Shown here: piece after piece, positions 7,336 through 15,616 of the stretch
How positions within the stretch are numbered: the stretch's first letter is position 1
How the letters are laid out: every line of letters starts with the position of its first letter
Source of the DNA: Jhaorihella thermophila
GTDB taxonomy: Bacteria; Pseudomonadota; Alphaproteobacteria; Rhodobacterales; Rhodobacteraceae
Assembly: GCF_900108275.1 (NCBI RefSeq)
Contig: NZ_FNVD01000012.1
Span: forward strand, 1-64,000
Direction: 5' to 3'
Length of the DNA stretch: 64,000 nucleotides
Position numbers and translations under genes: made by a program
Notes under the pieces: model-generated
The model's input: the letters and a program-made list of their open reading frames with translations, nothing else
Database searches by the model: none
What the model was told of the DNA's origin: nothing

Positions 7336-10300
7336 GTGCGTTTCACGAAACTCAGACTGAACGGCTTCAAGAGCTTCGTCGATCCCACCGATCTGCTGAT
7401 CGCGGACGGGCTGACGGGAATTGTCGGGCCGAACGGCTGCGGCAAGTCGAACCTGCTCGAAGCCTTGCGCTGGGTGATGGGCGAGAACCGGCCCAAGGCG
7501 ATGCGCGGCAGCGGCATGGAGGACGTGATCTTTGCCGGCGCCGCGACCCGCCCGGCGCGCAACTTCGCCGAGGTCAGCCTGCATATCGACAACAGCGAAC
7601 GGCTCGCGCCGTCGGGTTTCAACGATTCCGACACGCTGGAAATCGTGCGGCGGATCACCCGCGACGTGGGCAGCGCCTACAAGGTGAACGGCAAGGACGT
7701 GCGCGCCCGCGACGTGCAGATGCTGTTTGCCGATGCCTCGACCGGCGCGCATTCGCCGGCGCTGGTGCGGCAGGGGCAGATCGCCGAGCTCATCAACGCC
7801 AAGCCCCGCGCGCGGCGGCGCGTGCTGGAAGAGGCCGCGGGGATCTCGGGCCTCTACCAGCGCCGGCACGAGGCCGAGCTGAAACTGAACGCGACCGAGG
7901 CGAACCTGCTGCGGGTCGATGACGTGCTGGAGCAGCTCGCCGCGCAGCTGGCGCAACTGGCCCGGCAGGCGCGGCAGGCGGCGCGCTATCGCCAGATCGG
8001 CGAGGAACTGCGCCGTGCCGAGGGGATGCTGCTCTATCGCCGCTGGAAGGAGGCCGACGAGGCCCGCGCCGCGGCCGAGGAAACCCTGCGCGACCGCACC
8101 ACCGAAGCCGCCCGCGCCGAGACCGCCGCCCGCCAGGCGGCCAAGGCGCGCGAGGCCGCCGAGGAAAAGCTGCCCGCCCTGCGCGAGGAAGAGGCGATCG
8201 CCGCGGCGATCCTGCAACGGTTGCAGGTGCAGCGCGACGCGCTGTCGGATCAGGAGGCGCACGCCCGCCAGACGATCCAGACGCTCACCGCCCGGATCGA
8301 ACAGCTGGCCCGCGACATCGAGCGGGAAACCGGCCTGAACCGCGACGCGGGCGAGACTATCGAGCGACTGGAATGGGAGGCGCGCGAACTGGCCAAGGCG
8401 AGCGAAGGCCATGCCGACCGGCTGGCCGAGGCCGCCGAACTGGCCCACGATGCCGCCGCCGTCCTGCAGGAGCGCGAAGCGCTGTTGTCGGAGCGGACCG
8501 AGGACGTCGCCCGTCTGGCCGCCCGTCACCAGTCGGCCCAGCGCCTGGTCGAAGACAGCCGCAAGACGCTGGCCCGATCAGAGGCCGAAGAGGCCCGCGC
8601 GGCCGAGGCGATGACCGAGGCCCGCGCCGCCTTGCGCCGTGCCGACGAGGCCCACGAGGCCGCGCAGGAGGCCGAGGCCGAAGCCATCGCCGCAGCCGAA
8701 GAGGCCGAGGCGCGCCTGGCCGAGGCCGACGAGGCCCGCACCGAAACCCAGGCGCGCGAGGCCGAGGCCCGCGCCCGGCGGTCCGAGGCCGAGGGCGAAG
8801 TCAGCGCCCTGCGCGCCGAGGTGGCGGCGTTGGCCAAGCTGGTCGCTCGCGACACCGCCGAGGGCGGGCAGGTGATGGACGAGTTGCGGGTCGAGCCGGG
8901 CTATGAAAAGGCGCTGGGCGCGGCGCTCACGGACGATCTGCGTGCACCGCTGGTGGAGGCCAACGGGCCGTCGGGCTGGCTTCCGGTGCCGGGCTATGAC
9001 GCCGACCAGCCCCTGCCCGAGGGGGCCGAGCCGCTCGCGCGGCATGTTTCGGGGCCCGAGCGGCTGGGCCGGCGCATCGCGCAGATCGGCCTCGTGGACG
9101 CGGAAACCGGCGCGCGGCTGCAGCCGCTTCTGAAACCGGGGCAGCGGCTGGTGTCGGTCGAGGGCGACCTGTGGCGCTGGGACGGGTTCCGCGCCTGGGC
9201 CGAGGACGCCCCCAGCGCCGCCGCGCTGCGTCTGGAACAGCTCAACCGGCTGGAGGCACTGAAACAGGATCTCGCCCGTGCCGAGGCGCAGGCCGAGGGC
9301 GCCCGCGCCGCGCACGAGATGCTCAGCCGCAGACTGGCCGAGGTGACCGAGGCCGACCGCGCCGCCCGCATCGCCCGCCGCGATGCCGACCAGCGCATGG
9401 CGCAGGCCGCCCGCGCGCTCAGCCAGGCCGAGGCCGACCGCAACCTCGCCCGCGGCAAGCTGGAGACGCTTTCGCTGGCGGTAGAGCGCCACAAGGAAGA
9501 GGCGATGGCCGCGCGTCTTCAGCTGCGCGAGGCCGAGGCGGCGCTGGCCGAGCTTGGCGATCTGGACAGCGCGCGGGCCGAGATCGAGGACATCAAGCAG
9601 ACGGTCGAGGCGGCGCGGATCACCATGCTGACCCGGCGGTCCGCCCATGACGAACTGCGCCGCGAGGGCGAGGCCCGCACCCGCCGCGCGCAGGAGGTCG
9701 CCAAGGAGATCAGCGGCTGGAAACACCGGCTGGAGACCGCCGGCAAGCGCATCGCCGAGCTGACCGAACGCAAGACGGCGTCCGAAGAGGAACTGGCCGA
9801 GGCCGGCGCCGCCCCGGCCGAGATCGAGGCAAAACGCGACGAGCTGTCAGCGGCGATTGCCGAGGCCGAGGCGCGGCGCGCGGTGGCGGCGGATGCGCTG
9901 GCGGGCGCCGAGGCCGCGCTGCGCGAGGCGGTTCATGCCGAGCGCGAGGCCGAGCGGCTGGCCTCGGAGGCGCGCGAGGCGCGGGCGCGGGCCGAGGCGC
10001 GTCTGGATGCGGCACGCGAAACCGTGCTGCACGCCGCCGAGCGCATCGCCGAGGAACAGCAGGTGACACCGAGCCAGTTGCTGAACCGGCTGGAGGTGAA
10101 CCCCGACGCGATCCCCGGCGTGGATGCGCTCGAGGCGGAGGTGAACCGGCTGAAACGGCAGCGCGACGCGCTGGGCGCGGTCAACCTGCGGGCCGAGGAG
10201 GACGCCCGCGAGGTGCAGGCCGAGCATGACGAGCTGGCCCGCGAAAAGGCCGATCTGGAAGAGGCGATCAAGACCCTGCGCAGCGGCATCGCCAGCCTCA

Positions 10301-10791
10301 ACCGCGAGGGGCGCGAACGGCTGCTGACGGCGTTCGAGCAGGTCAACAGCAATTTTGCCATGTTGTTCAAGCACCTCTTCGGTGGCGGCGACGCGAATCT
10401 GGTCATGGTCGAAAGCGACGATCCGCTGGAGGCGGGACTGGAGATCATGTGCCAGCCGCCGGGCAAGAAGCTCAGCACGCTGTCGCTGCTGTCGGGCGGC
10501 GAACAGACGTTGACGGCGCTGGCGCTGATCTTTGCGGTGTTCCTGGCCAACCCGGCGCCGATCTGCGTGCTGGACGAGGTGGACGCGCCGCTGGACGATG
10601 CCAACGTCACCCGATTCTGCGACCTGCTGGACGAGATGGTGCGACGCACCGACACGCGGTTCCTGACCATCACCCACCACGCCGTGACGATGAGCCGGAT
10701 GGACCGTCTGTTCGGCGTGACCATGGCCGAACAGGGGGTGTCGCAACTGGTTTCGGTGGATCTCAAGCGGGCCGAGTCGCTGGTCGCCTGA
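7336..10791 (+). CDS. smc: Chromosome segregation protein SMC
   Basis: 1151 aa with a GTG start; MRFTKLRLNGFKSF is the usual SMC opening. Walker A GPNGCGKSN is at 31-39, the ABC signature LSGGEQ at 1052-1057 and Walker B VLDEVD with D1080-E1081. Between them are two long Ala/Glu/Arg-rich coiled coils split by a hinge at about residues 505-640. The length fits the family. SMC dimers with ScpA/ScpB compact and segregate the chromosome as loop extruders. The gene stands alone: island DNA lies upstream, and a repeat element and rpiA lie downstream. The low-complexity codons (GCC, GAG, CGC) create long antisense frames that are not genes. Confidence 0.97.
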   Translation: MRFTKLRLNGFKSFVDPTDLLIADGLTGIVGPNGCGKSNLLEALRWVMGENRPKAMRGSGMEDVIFAGAATRPARNFAEVSLHIDNSERLAPSGFNDSDTLEIVRRITRDVGSAYKVNGKDVRARDVQMLFADASTGAHSPALVRQGQIAELINAKPRARRRVLEEAAGISGLYQRRHEAELKLNATEANLLRVDDVLEQLAAQLAQLARQARQAARYRQIGEELRRAEGMLLYRRWKEADEARAAAEETLRDRTTEAARAETAARQAAKAREAAEEKLPALREEEAIAAAILQRLQVQRDALSDQEAHARQTIQTLTARIEQLARDIERETGLNRDAGETIERLEWEARELAKASEGHADRLAEAAELAHDAAAVLQEREALLSERTEDVARLAARHQSAQRLVEDSRKTLARSEAEEARAAEAMTEARAALRRADEAHEAAQEAEAEAIAAAEEAEARLAEADEARTETQAREAEARARRSEAEGEVSALRAEVAALAKLVARDTAEGGQVMDELRVEPGYEKALGAALTDDLRAPLVEANGPSGWLPVPGYDADQPLPEGAEPLARHVSGPERLGRRIAQIGLVDAETGARLQPLLKPGQRLVSVEGDLWRWDGFRAWAEDAPSAAALRLEQLNRLEALKQDLARAEAQAEGARAAHEMLSRRLAEVTEADRAARIARRDADQRMAQAARALSQAEADRNLARGKLETLSLAVERHKEEAMAARLQLREAEAALAELGDLDSARAEIEDIKQTVEAARITMLTRRSAHDELRREGEARTRRAQEVAKEISGWKHRLETAGKRIAELTERKTASEEELAEAGAAPAEIEAKRDELSAAIAEAEARRAVAADALAGAEAALREAVHAEREAERLASEAREARARAEARLDAARETVLHAAERIAEEQQVTPSQLLNRLEVNPDAIPGVDALEAEVNRLKRQRDALGAVNLRAEEDAREVQAEHDELAREKADLEEAIKTLRSGIASLNREGRERLLTAFEQVNSNFAMLFKHLFGGGDANLVMVESDDPLEAGLEIMCQPPGKKLSTLSLLSGGEQTLTALALIFAVFLANPAPICVLDEVDAPLDDANVTRFCDLLDEMVRRTDTRFLTITHHAVTMSRMDRLFGVTMAEQGVSQLVSVDLKRAESLVA

Positions 10792-10827
10792 CCGCCGATG
10801 GCAAACAAGGTCGGCAGGCATGGGTTT

Positions 10828-10904
10828 CGGATTGGCTGCGCCAATCCGACCGATGCGAGGGGCTTTGCCCCTCGCGCTCCCCAGAGTATTTGACGCAAGA
10901 TGAA
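10828..10904 (+). repeat. Dispersed stem-tail element, copy A
   Basis: Stem 1 is CGGATTGGC (10828-10836) paired with GCCAATCCG (10840-10848). Stem 2 is GCGAGGGGC (10855-10863) paired with GCCCCTCGC (10867-10875). The tail follows with GAGTATTT (10884-10891) and CAAGATGAA. It lies between the smc stop and rpiA on the transcribed strand, so it could end smc transcripts. Same family as copies at 19823, 22332, 25353, 27376, 36048, 39840 and 58125. Confidence 0.75.
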
Positions 10905-11001
10905 AGCCCGAGGGGAAAGCATTCTGCGGGCGATATTTCACGCCTCGCGCCGGGCGGAGACTTTTCGTATAAGACCGGAAAGAACTTCAGGAGTCGCTGC
11001 C

Positions 11002-11790
11002 ATGTCCGGAGAACTGTCACCTATCGACAAGGCCAAGTTCGTCGCCGCCAAGCGCGCCGCCGATTTCGTCGAGGACGGAATGCGGGTGGGGCTGGGCACC
11101 GGGTCCACTGCCGCTTGGCTGGTGCGCTGTCTGGGCGAGATGGTGCGCGAGGAGGGATTGAAGTTCCGCGGCGTGCCGACCTCGACCCGAACCGCCGAAC
11201 TGGCCCGCGAGGTCGGGATCGAGGTGGTGTCTCTGGACGAGGCAAAATGGCTCGACATCACGATCGACGGTGCGGACGAATTCGACGCCAATCTGAACCT
11301 CATCAAGGGCGGCGGCGGGGCGCTGCTGCAGGAAAAGATCGTCGCGACGGCCTCGGACCAGATGGTGGTGATCGCCGATGCCGGCAAGGAGGTGGAGACG
11401 CTGGGCGCCTTCCCTCTTCCGGTCGAGGTGATCCCGTTCGGCTGGCAGACCACGCAGGCGCTGATCGAGGAAACGCTGGTGTCGATGGACGTTCTGGGGC
11501 GCAGTGCGACCTTGCGGATGAACGGGGATGCGCCCTTTGTCACGGACGAAGGGAACTACATCCTGGACCTGCATCTGAACCGCATCGGCAATGCACGCCA
11601 GCTGGCGCTGGTGCTGAACCAGATGCCGGGCGTGGTTGAAAACGGCCTGTTCATAGATATCTGTGACATCGTTGTGGTTGGCTACGGCGACGGCCGGGTC
11701 GAACTGCGCGACATCAACGAAGGCACGGTGGAACATGACAGGCTGGATTTCGTGGAGAGCGACAACCTGTTCACCGATCTGGCCGACTAG
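11002..11790 (+). CDS. rpiA: Ribose-5-phosphate isomerase A
   Basis: 262 aa. Interconverts ribose-5-phosphate and ribulose-5-phosphate in the pentose phosphate pathway, in the cytoplasm. Family motifs: GLGTGSTAA (phosphate loop, about 29-37), DGADEFD (active-site acidic cluster) and KGGGGALLQEK. The start at 11002 is chosen because CAGGAG lies 8 nt upstream and the homologous N-terminus begins near SPIDKAK. An in-frame ATG at 10900 is part of the upstream repeat element and is rejected. gor follows after 12 nt, so the two are probably co-transcribed, which makes sense because the pathway yields NADPH used by glutathione reductase. Confidence 0.96.
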   Translation: MSGELSPIDKAKFVAAKRAADFVEDGMRVGLGTGSTAAWLVRCLGEMVREEGLKFRGVPTSTRTAELAREVGIEVVSLDEAKWLDITIDGADEFDANLNLIKGGGGALLQEKIVATASDQMVVIADAGKEVETLGAFPLPVEVIPFGWQTTQALIEETLVSMDVLGRSATLRMNGDAPFVTDEGNYILDLHLNRIGNARQLALVLNQMPGVVENGLFIDICDIVVVGYGDGRVELRDINEGTVEHDRLDFVESDNLFTDLAD

Positions 11791-11802
11791 GGACGGGATT
11801 GC

Positions 11803-13161
11803 ATGACATTCGACTATGATCTGTTCGTCATTGGAGGCGGATCCGGTGGCGTGAGGGCCGCGCGCGTCGCCGCCGGTGAAGCGGGCGCCAGGGTCGCGCT
11901 GGCCGAGGAAGACCGATACGGGGGCACCTGCGTCATCCGTGGCTGCGTGCCGAAGAAACTGATGGTCTTTGCCAGCGAATATCCCGCCGCGTTTCAGGAC
12001 GCCCGCGCCTATGGCTGGGACGTCGCCGCAGGCGGCTTTGACTGGCAGGTCTTTCGGGGGAAGCTGCATGCCGAGCTGGACCGGCTGGAGGGCATCTATC
12101 GCACCATCCTGAAGAACAACGGGGTCGAGACTTTCGATCAGCGCGCCCGCGTGGCCGACCCGCACACGGTCGAACTGGCCGACGGCACCCGCAAGACTGC
12201 CAGACACATCCTGATCGCCACCGGCGGGCAGCCGGTGCTGCCGGGCCTGCCAGGGGACGAGCTGGGGATCACGTCGAACGACCTCTTCCACCTCGACGAT
12301 CTGCCCGAATCCATGCTGATCGTCGGCGGCGGCTACATCGCCTGCGAATTTGCCGGCATCATGAACGGGCTGGGCGTGCAGACCACCCAGTATTACCGGG
12401 GCGCCCAGATCCTGCGCGGGTTCGACGACGAAGCGCGCGGCCTGATCTGTGAGGAAATGTGCCAGAACGGCATCGACGTTCACCTGGGCACCACGATCTT
12501 GGAGATGAAGGCAGATCCCGGCGGGGTCCGGGTCAAGGCCACCAACGGCACCGAGCGCGTCTTTGCGAAGGTGCTGTTTGCGACTGGACGGGTGCCCAAC
12601 ACCGACGGGCTGGGGCTGGAAGAGGTCGGCGTAGAGCTGGGCCGCAAGGGCGAGGTGATCGTGGACGAATACAGCCAGACCGCGGTGCCGTCGATATATG
12701 CCGTGGGCGACGTCACCGACCGGGTCAACCTGACCCCGGTGGCAATCCGCGAGGGCATGGCCTTTGTCGAAACCGTGTTCAAGGGCAACCCGACCCCGGT
12801 GGATCACGCCCTGATCCCCACCGCCATCTTCACCCAGCCGGAATTCGGCACGGTGGGGCTCAGCGAGGAAGACGCGCGCGAGCAGGAGCCGATCGAGGTC
12901 TATTCGAACTCGTTCCGGCCGATGCAGACACTGTTCGCCGGCCGCAACGACCGGGTGCTGATGAAGCTGGTGGTCAGCCGGAAGACCCGCAAGGTGCTGG
13001 GCTGCCACATCGTGGCGCCCAATGCGGGCGAGATGATCCAACTGGCGGGAATCGCCATCAAGATGGGCGCAACCAAGGAAGACTTCGACCGGACCGTGGC
13101 GGTGCACCCCACCATGTCCGAGGAAATCGTCACCATGCGCGCGCCGGTCAGAACCGCTTGA
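11803..13161 (+). CDS. gor: Glutathione-disulfide reductase
   Basis: 452 aa flavoprotein disulfide reductase. FAD-binding GGGSGG lies at the N-terminus and the redox-active pair C43 and C48 is in GGTCVIRGCVPKK. A second Rossmann motif (VGGGYIACEFA) binds NADPH, and HPTMSEE near the C-terminus supplies the catalytic His-Glu pair. The CVPKK version with a GR-type length fits glutathione reductase better than dihydrolipoamide dehydrogenase or mercuric reductase. It reduces GSSG to GSH with NADPH. It lies directly behind rpiA with a GGGACGGG ribosome site. Confidence 0.93.
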   Translation: MTFDYDLFVIGGGSGGVRAARVAAGEAGARVALAEEDRYGGTCVIRGCVPKKLMVFASEYPAAFQDARAYGWDVAAGGFDWQVFRGKLHAELDRLEGIYRTILKNNGVETFDQRARVADPHTVELADGTRKTARHILIATGGQPVLPGLPGDELGITSNDLFHLDDLPESMLIVGGGYIACEFAGIMNGLGVQTTQYYRGAQILRGFDDEARGLICEEMCQNGIDVHLGTTILEMKADPGGVRVKATNGTERVFAKVLFATGRVPNTDGLGLEEVGVELGRKGEVIVDEYSQTAVPSIYAVGDVTDRVNLTPVAIREGMAFVETVFKGNPTPVDHALIPTAIFTQPEFGTVGLSEEDAREQEPIEVYSNSFRPMQTLFAGRNDRVLMKLVVSRKTRKVLGCHIVAPNAGEMIQLAGIAIKMGATKEDFDRTVAVHPTMSEEIVTMRAPVRTA

Positions 13162-13232
13162 TTTGCAGGCGGGCGCGAACAGTTTATGAATGAGGCCGCA
13201 CGAAGCGGTCTGAAAAAGGGAAAGAGACAGAC

Positions 13233-14384
13233 ATGGCTGGAAACAGCGGCGGCCCGTGGGGCCGCGGTGGCTCCTCCGGGGGCGGAGGACAAAGGGGAGG
13301 CCCCGGCGGCGGCGGAGGCCGCCGGCCCGAGGACGACGGCCCGCAGATCCCCGAAATCGACGAATTGGTGAAAAAGGGCCAGGAACGGCTGCGCGTGCTG
13401 ATGGGCGGCGGCTCCGGTCGCGGAGGCGGAGGCGGGCGCAGCCCCGGCGGCGCAGGCGGTGGCGGACCGATGTTCACCCGCGGCACGATCGGTCTGGGCG
13501 TGGTGGCCGCAGCGATCCTGTGGGGTCTGGCCAGCTTCTACACGGTCAAGCCCGAAGAGCAGTCGGTCGAGTTGTTTCTGGGCAAGTTTTCGGAAATCGG
13601 CCAGCCGGGCCTGAACTTTGCCCCCTGGCCGATCGTGACGGCCGAGGTTCTGCCGGTGAAGGTCGAACAAACCGAAGAAATCGGCGCGGGATCGCGCGGT
13701 TTCGATGCCGGCCTCATGCTGACCGGCGACGAAAACATCATCGACGTGGATTTCCAGGTGGTCTGGAACATCGCCGATCCGGCCAAGTTCCTGTTCAATG
13801 TGCGCGATCAGCGCGAAACCATCCGCGCGGTGTCGGAATCGGCCATGCGCGAGATCATCGCCCAGTCGAACCTCGCCCCGATCCTGAACCGCGACCGGGG
13901 CATCATCGCCGACCGGCTCAAGGATCTGATCCAGGCGACGCTCGACACCTATGACAGCGGCGTGAACATCGTCCGCGTAAACTTTGACGGCGCCGACCCG
14001 CCCGAGCCGGTCAAGGACGCCTTCCGCGAAGTCCAGTCGGCCGGTCAGGAACGCGACCGGCTCGAGAAGAAGGCGGATGCCTACGCCAACCAGGTGCTTG
14101 CTGGTGCCCGCGGCGAGGCGGCGCAGACGCTGGAAGAGGCCGAGGCCTACCGCGCGCAGGTCGTGAACGAGGCACAGGGTGAGGCCAGCCGGTTCCTGGC
14201 GGTGCTCGAGGAATACCGCAAGGCCCCGGACGTGACGCGCAAGCGTCTTTACATCGAGACGATGGAGCAGGTTCTGGGCGACGTGGACAAGGTGATCCTC
14301 GACGAGGCCGCCGACAAGGCCGGCCAGGGCGTGGTGCCCTACCTGCCGCTGAACGAACTGCGCAAAAGCGGGGAGACGAAGTGA
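13233..14384 (+). CDS. hflK: FtsH modulator HflK
   Basis: 383 aa SPFH/prohibitin-type membrane protein. The first 80 residues are strongly Gly/Arg-rich (several GGGG runs) with a short charged helix, followed by one transmembrane segment at about 84-104 and a periplasmic SPFH domain, then a long Ala/Glu-rich helix. HflK and HflC build a large cage around the membrane protease FtsH and limit its access to substrates. The start at 13233 follows GGGAAAGAG. The stop overlaps the hflC ATG by 1 nt, so the pair is translationally coupled, as expected for equimolar subunits. Confidence 0.95.
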   Translation: MAGNSGGPWGRGGSSGGGGQRGGPGGGGGRRPEDDGPQIPEIDELVKKGQERLRVLMGGGSGRGGGGGRSPGGAGGGGPMFTRGTIGLGVVAAAILWGLASFYTVKPEEQSVELFLGKFSEIGQPGLNFAPWPIVTAEVLPVKVEQTEEIGAGSRGFDAGLMLTGDENIIDVDFQVVWNIADPAKFLFNVRDQRETIRAVSESAMREIIAQSNLAPILNRDRGIIADRLKDLIQATLDTYDSGVNIVRVNFDGADPPEPVKDAFREVQSAGQERDRLEKKADAYANQVLAGARGEAAQTLEEAEAYRAQVVNEAQGEASRFLAVLEEYRKAPDVTRKRLYIETMEQVLGDVDKVILDEAADKAGQGVVPYLPLNELRKSGETK

Positions 14385-15268
14385 TGAAGAAATCCACCTT
14401 TCTTCTGCCCGTGCTGGTGCTGGCGGTGATCGGCGTTCTGTCGTCGATCTTCATCGTGGACGAACGCGAAAAGGCGCTGGTCCTGCAATTCGGCCGCGTG
14501 GTGACGATCAAGGAGGATCCGGGCCTTGCCTTCAAGATCCCCCTGATTCAGCAGGTCGTGCGCTACGACGACCGGATCCTCAGCCGCGAGGTCGGCCCGA
14601 TGGAGATCACGCCTCTGGACGATCGCCGTCTGGTGGTGGACGCCTTCGCGCGTTACCGCATCGTCGATCTCGGCCGGTTCCGCGAAGCCGTCGGCGCCGG
14701 CGGCATCGACTTTGCCGAAAGCCGGCTGGATTCGATCCTGCGCGCCAAGACCCGCGAAGTGCTGGGGTCCGTCAGCTCCAATGACATCCTCAGTTCGGAT
14801 CGCGCCGCCCTGATGGCGCGGATCCGCGACGGATCCGTCGAAGAGGCCCGCGATCTTGGGCTTCAGGTGATCGACGTGCGGCTGAAACGCACCGACCTGC
14901 CGCAGGCGAACCTCGAGGCGACCTTTGCCCGAATGCGCGCCGAGCGTGAACGAGAGGCCGCCGACGAGATCGCCCGAGGCAAGGAAGCCGCCCAGCGCAT
15001 CCGCGCCCAGGCCGACCGCACCGTGGTCGAGCTGATCTCGGACGCCAAGCGCCAGGCCGAGATCATCCGAGGCGAGGCCGATGCCGAGCGCAACGCGATC
15101 TACGCCGAAGCCTATGGCCGCGACCCCGAATTCTTTGAATTCTACCGGTCGCTGAACGCCTATGCGCGCGCGCTCAAGGGTGAGAACTCGACAATGGTCC
15201 TGTCGCCGGACTCCGAGTTCTTCAACTACCTCAAATCGTCGGGCAATTCGGGTTCGCCGGCGAATTGA
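14384..15268 (+). CDS. hflC: FtsH modulator HflC
   Basis: 294 aa. An N-terminal signal-anchor (about residues 4-24, LLPVLVLAVIGVL) is followed by an SPFH domain (VDEREKALVLQFGRVV) and a C-terminal helical region with YGRDPEFFEFYRSL, characteristic of HflC. It is the partner of HflK in the FtsH-controlling complex. A GTG at 14381 directly precedes the ATG; the ATG is preferred because it overlaps the hflK stop in the usual way. The next gene starts on the last base of the hflC stop. Confidence 0.95.
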   Translation: MKKSTFLLPVLVLAVIGVLSSIFIVDEREKALVLQFGRVVTIKEDPGLAFKIPLIQQVVRYDDRILSREVGPMEITPLDDRRLVVDAFARYRIVDLGRFREAVGAGGIDFAESRLDSILRAKTREVLGSVSSNDILSSDRAALMARIRDGSVEEARDLGLQVIDVRLKRTDLPQANLEATFARMRAEREREAADEIARGKEAAQRIRAQADRTVVELISDAKRQAEIIRGEADAERNAIYAEAYGRDPEFFEFYRSLNAYARALKGENSTMVLSPDSEFFNYLKSSGNSGSPAN

Positions 15269-15462
15269 TGGCTACGATCCTGCTTGCGATCGGGCTTGTG
15301 CTGTTGGTCGAGGGGCTGGTCTGGGTGCTGGCCCCTTCGATCGTCGAACGCCTGCTGGAGGCGATGCGCGACCTGCCCGAACCCGCCCGCCGTCAGCTGG
15401 GCGCGCTGGCGCTGGTCACCGGGCTGACCCTGATCTGGATCGCCAAGCAGTTCGGCGCCTGA
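15268..15462 (+). CDS. DUF2065 (YjeT-like) small membrane protein
   Basis: 64 aa, two hydrophobic segments (about 2-20 and 45-62) joined by a short Arg/Pro-rich loop, matching the DUF2065 family that commonly sits beside hflC. Its ATG shares one base with the hflC stop, so it is made with HflKC. The function is unknown; the location suggests a small partner of the HflKC-FtsH membrane assembly. Confidence 0.8.
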   Translation: MATILLAIGLVLLVEGLVWVLAPSIVERLLEAMRDLPEPARRQLGALALVTGLTLIWIAKQFGA

Positions 15463-15491
15463 CCGGCCGGCTTGCCGGACGCCCGGTCACG

Positions 15492-15507
15492 ATTACATCA
15501 TTGTAAT
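15492..15507. promoter_or_regulatory. Dyad ATTACA-TCAT-TGTAAT upstream of degP
   Basis: A perfect 6-bp inverted repeat with a 4-nt spacer lies 110 nt before the proposed degP start, in otherwise GC-rich DNA. Just upstream is a second hairpin, CCGGC-TT-GCCGG (15467-15478), after the DUF2065 stop. AT-rich dyads of this shape are typical of regulator operators, so a stress-responsive binding site is possible. No regulator can be named from sequence. Confidence 0.4.
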
Positions 15508-15616
15508 GAATGAGGGCTGGCAACGCGGCCCGTTTGACCCCATCTTGTTCGCGGAACCGATTTTTTGCAGGGCGCCCGCCGTCCGCGAACAGGCCCGAAA
15601 GACGAGGAGAACTTCA

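Noticed and set aside
7183-8529. Long minus-strand frame at the smc 5' end
   Set aside because: Overlaps the SMC head domain with Walker A in the sense frame; leucine/glycine/arginine shadow with no motif.
10900-11001. In-frame upstream ATG extending rpiA by 34 codons
   Set aside because: The ATG is the AAGATGAAA of repeat copy A; the ATG at 11002 has a good ribosome site and the family N-terminus.
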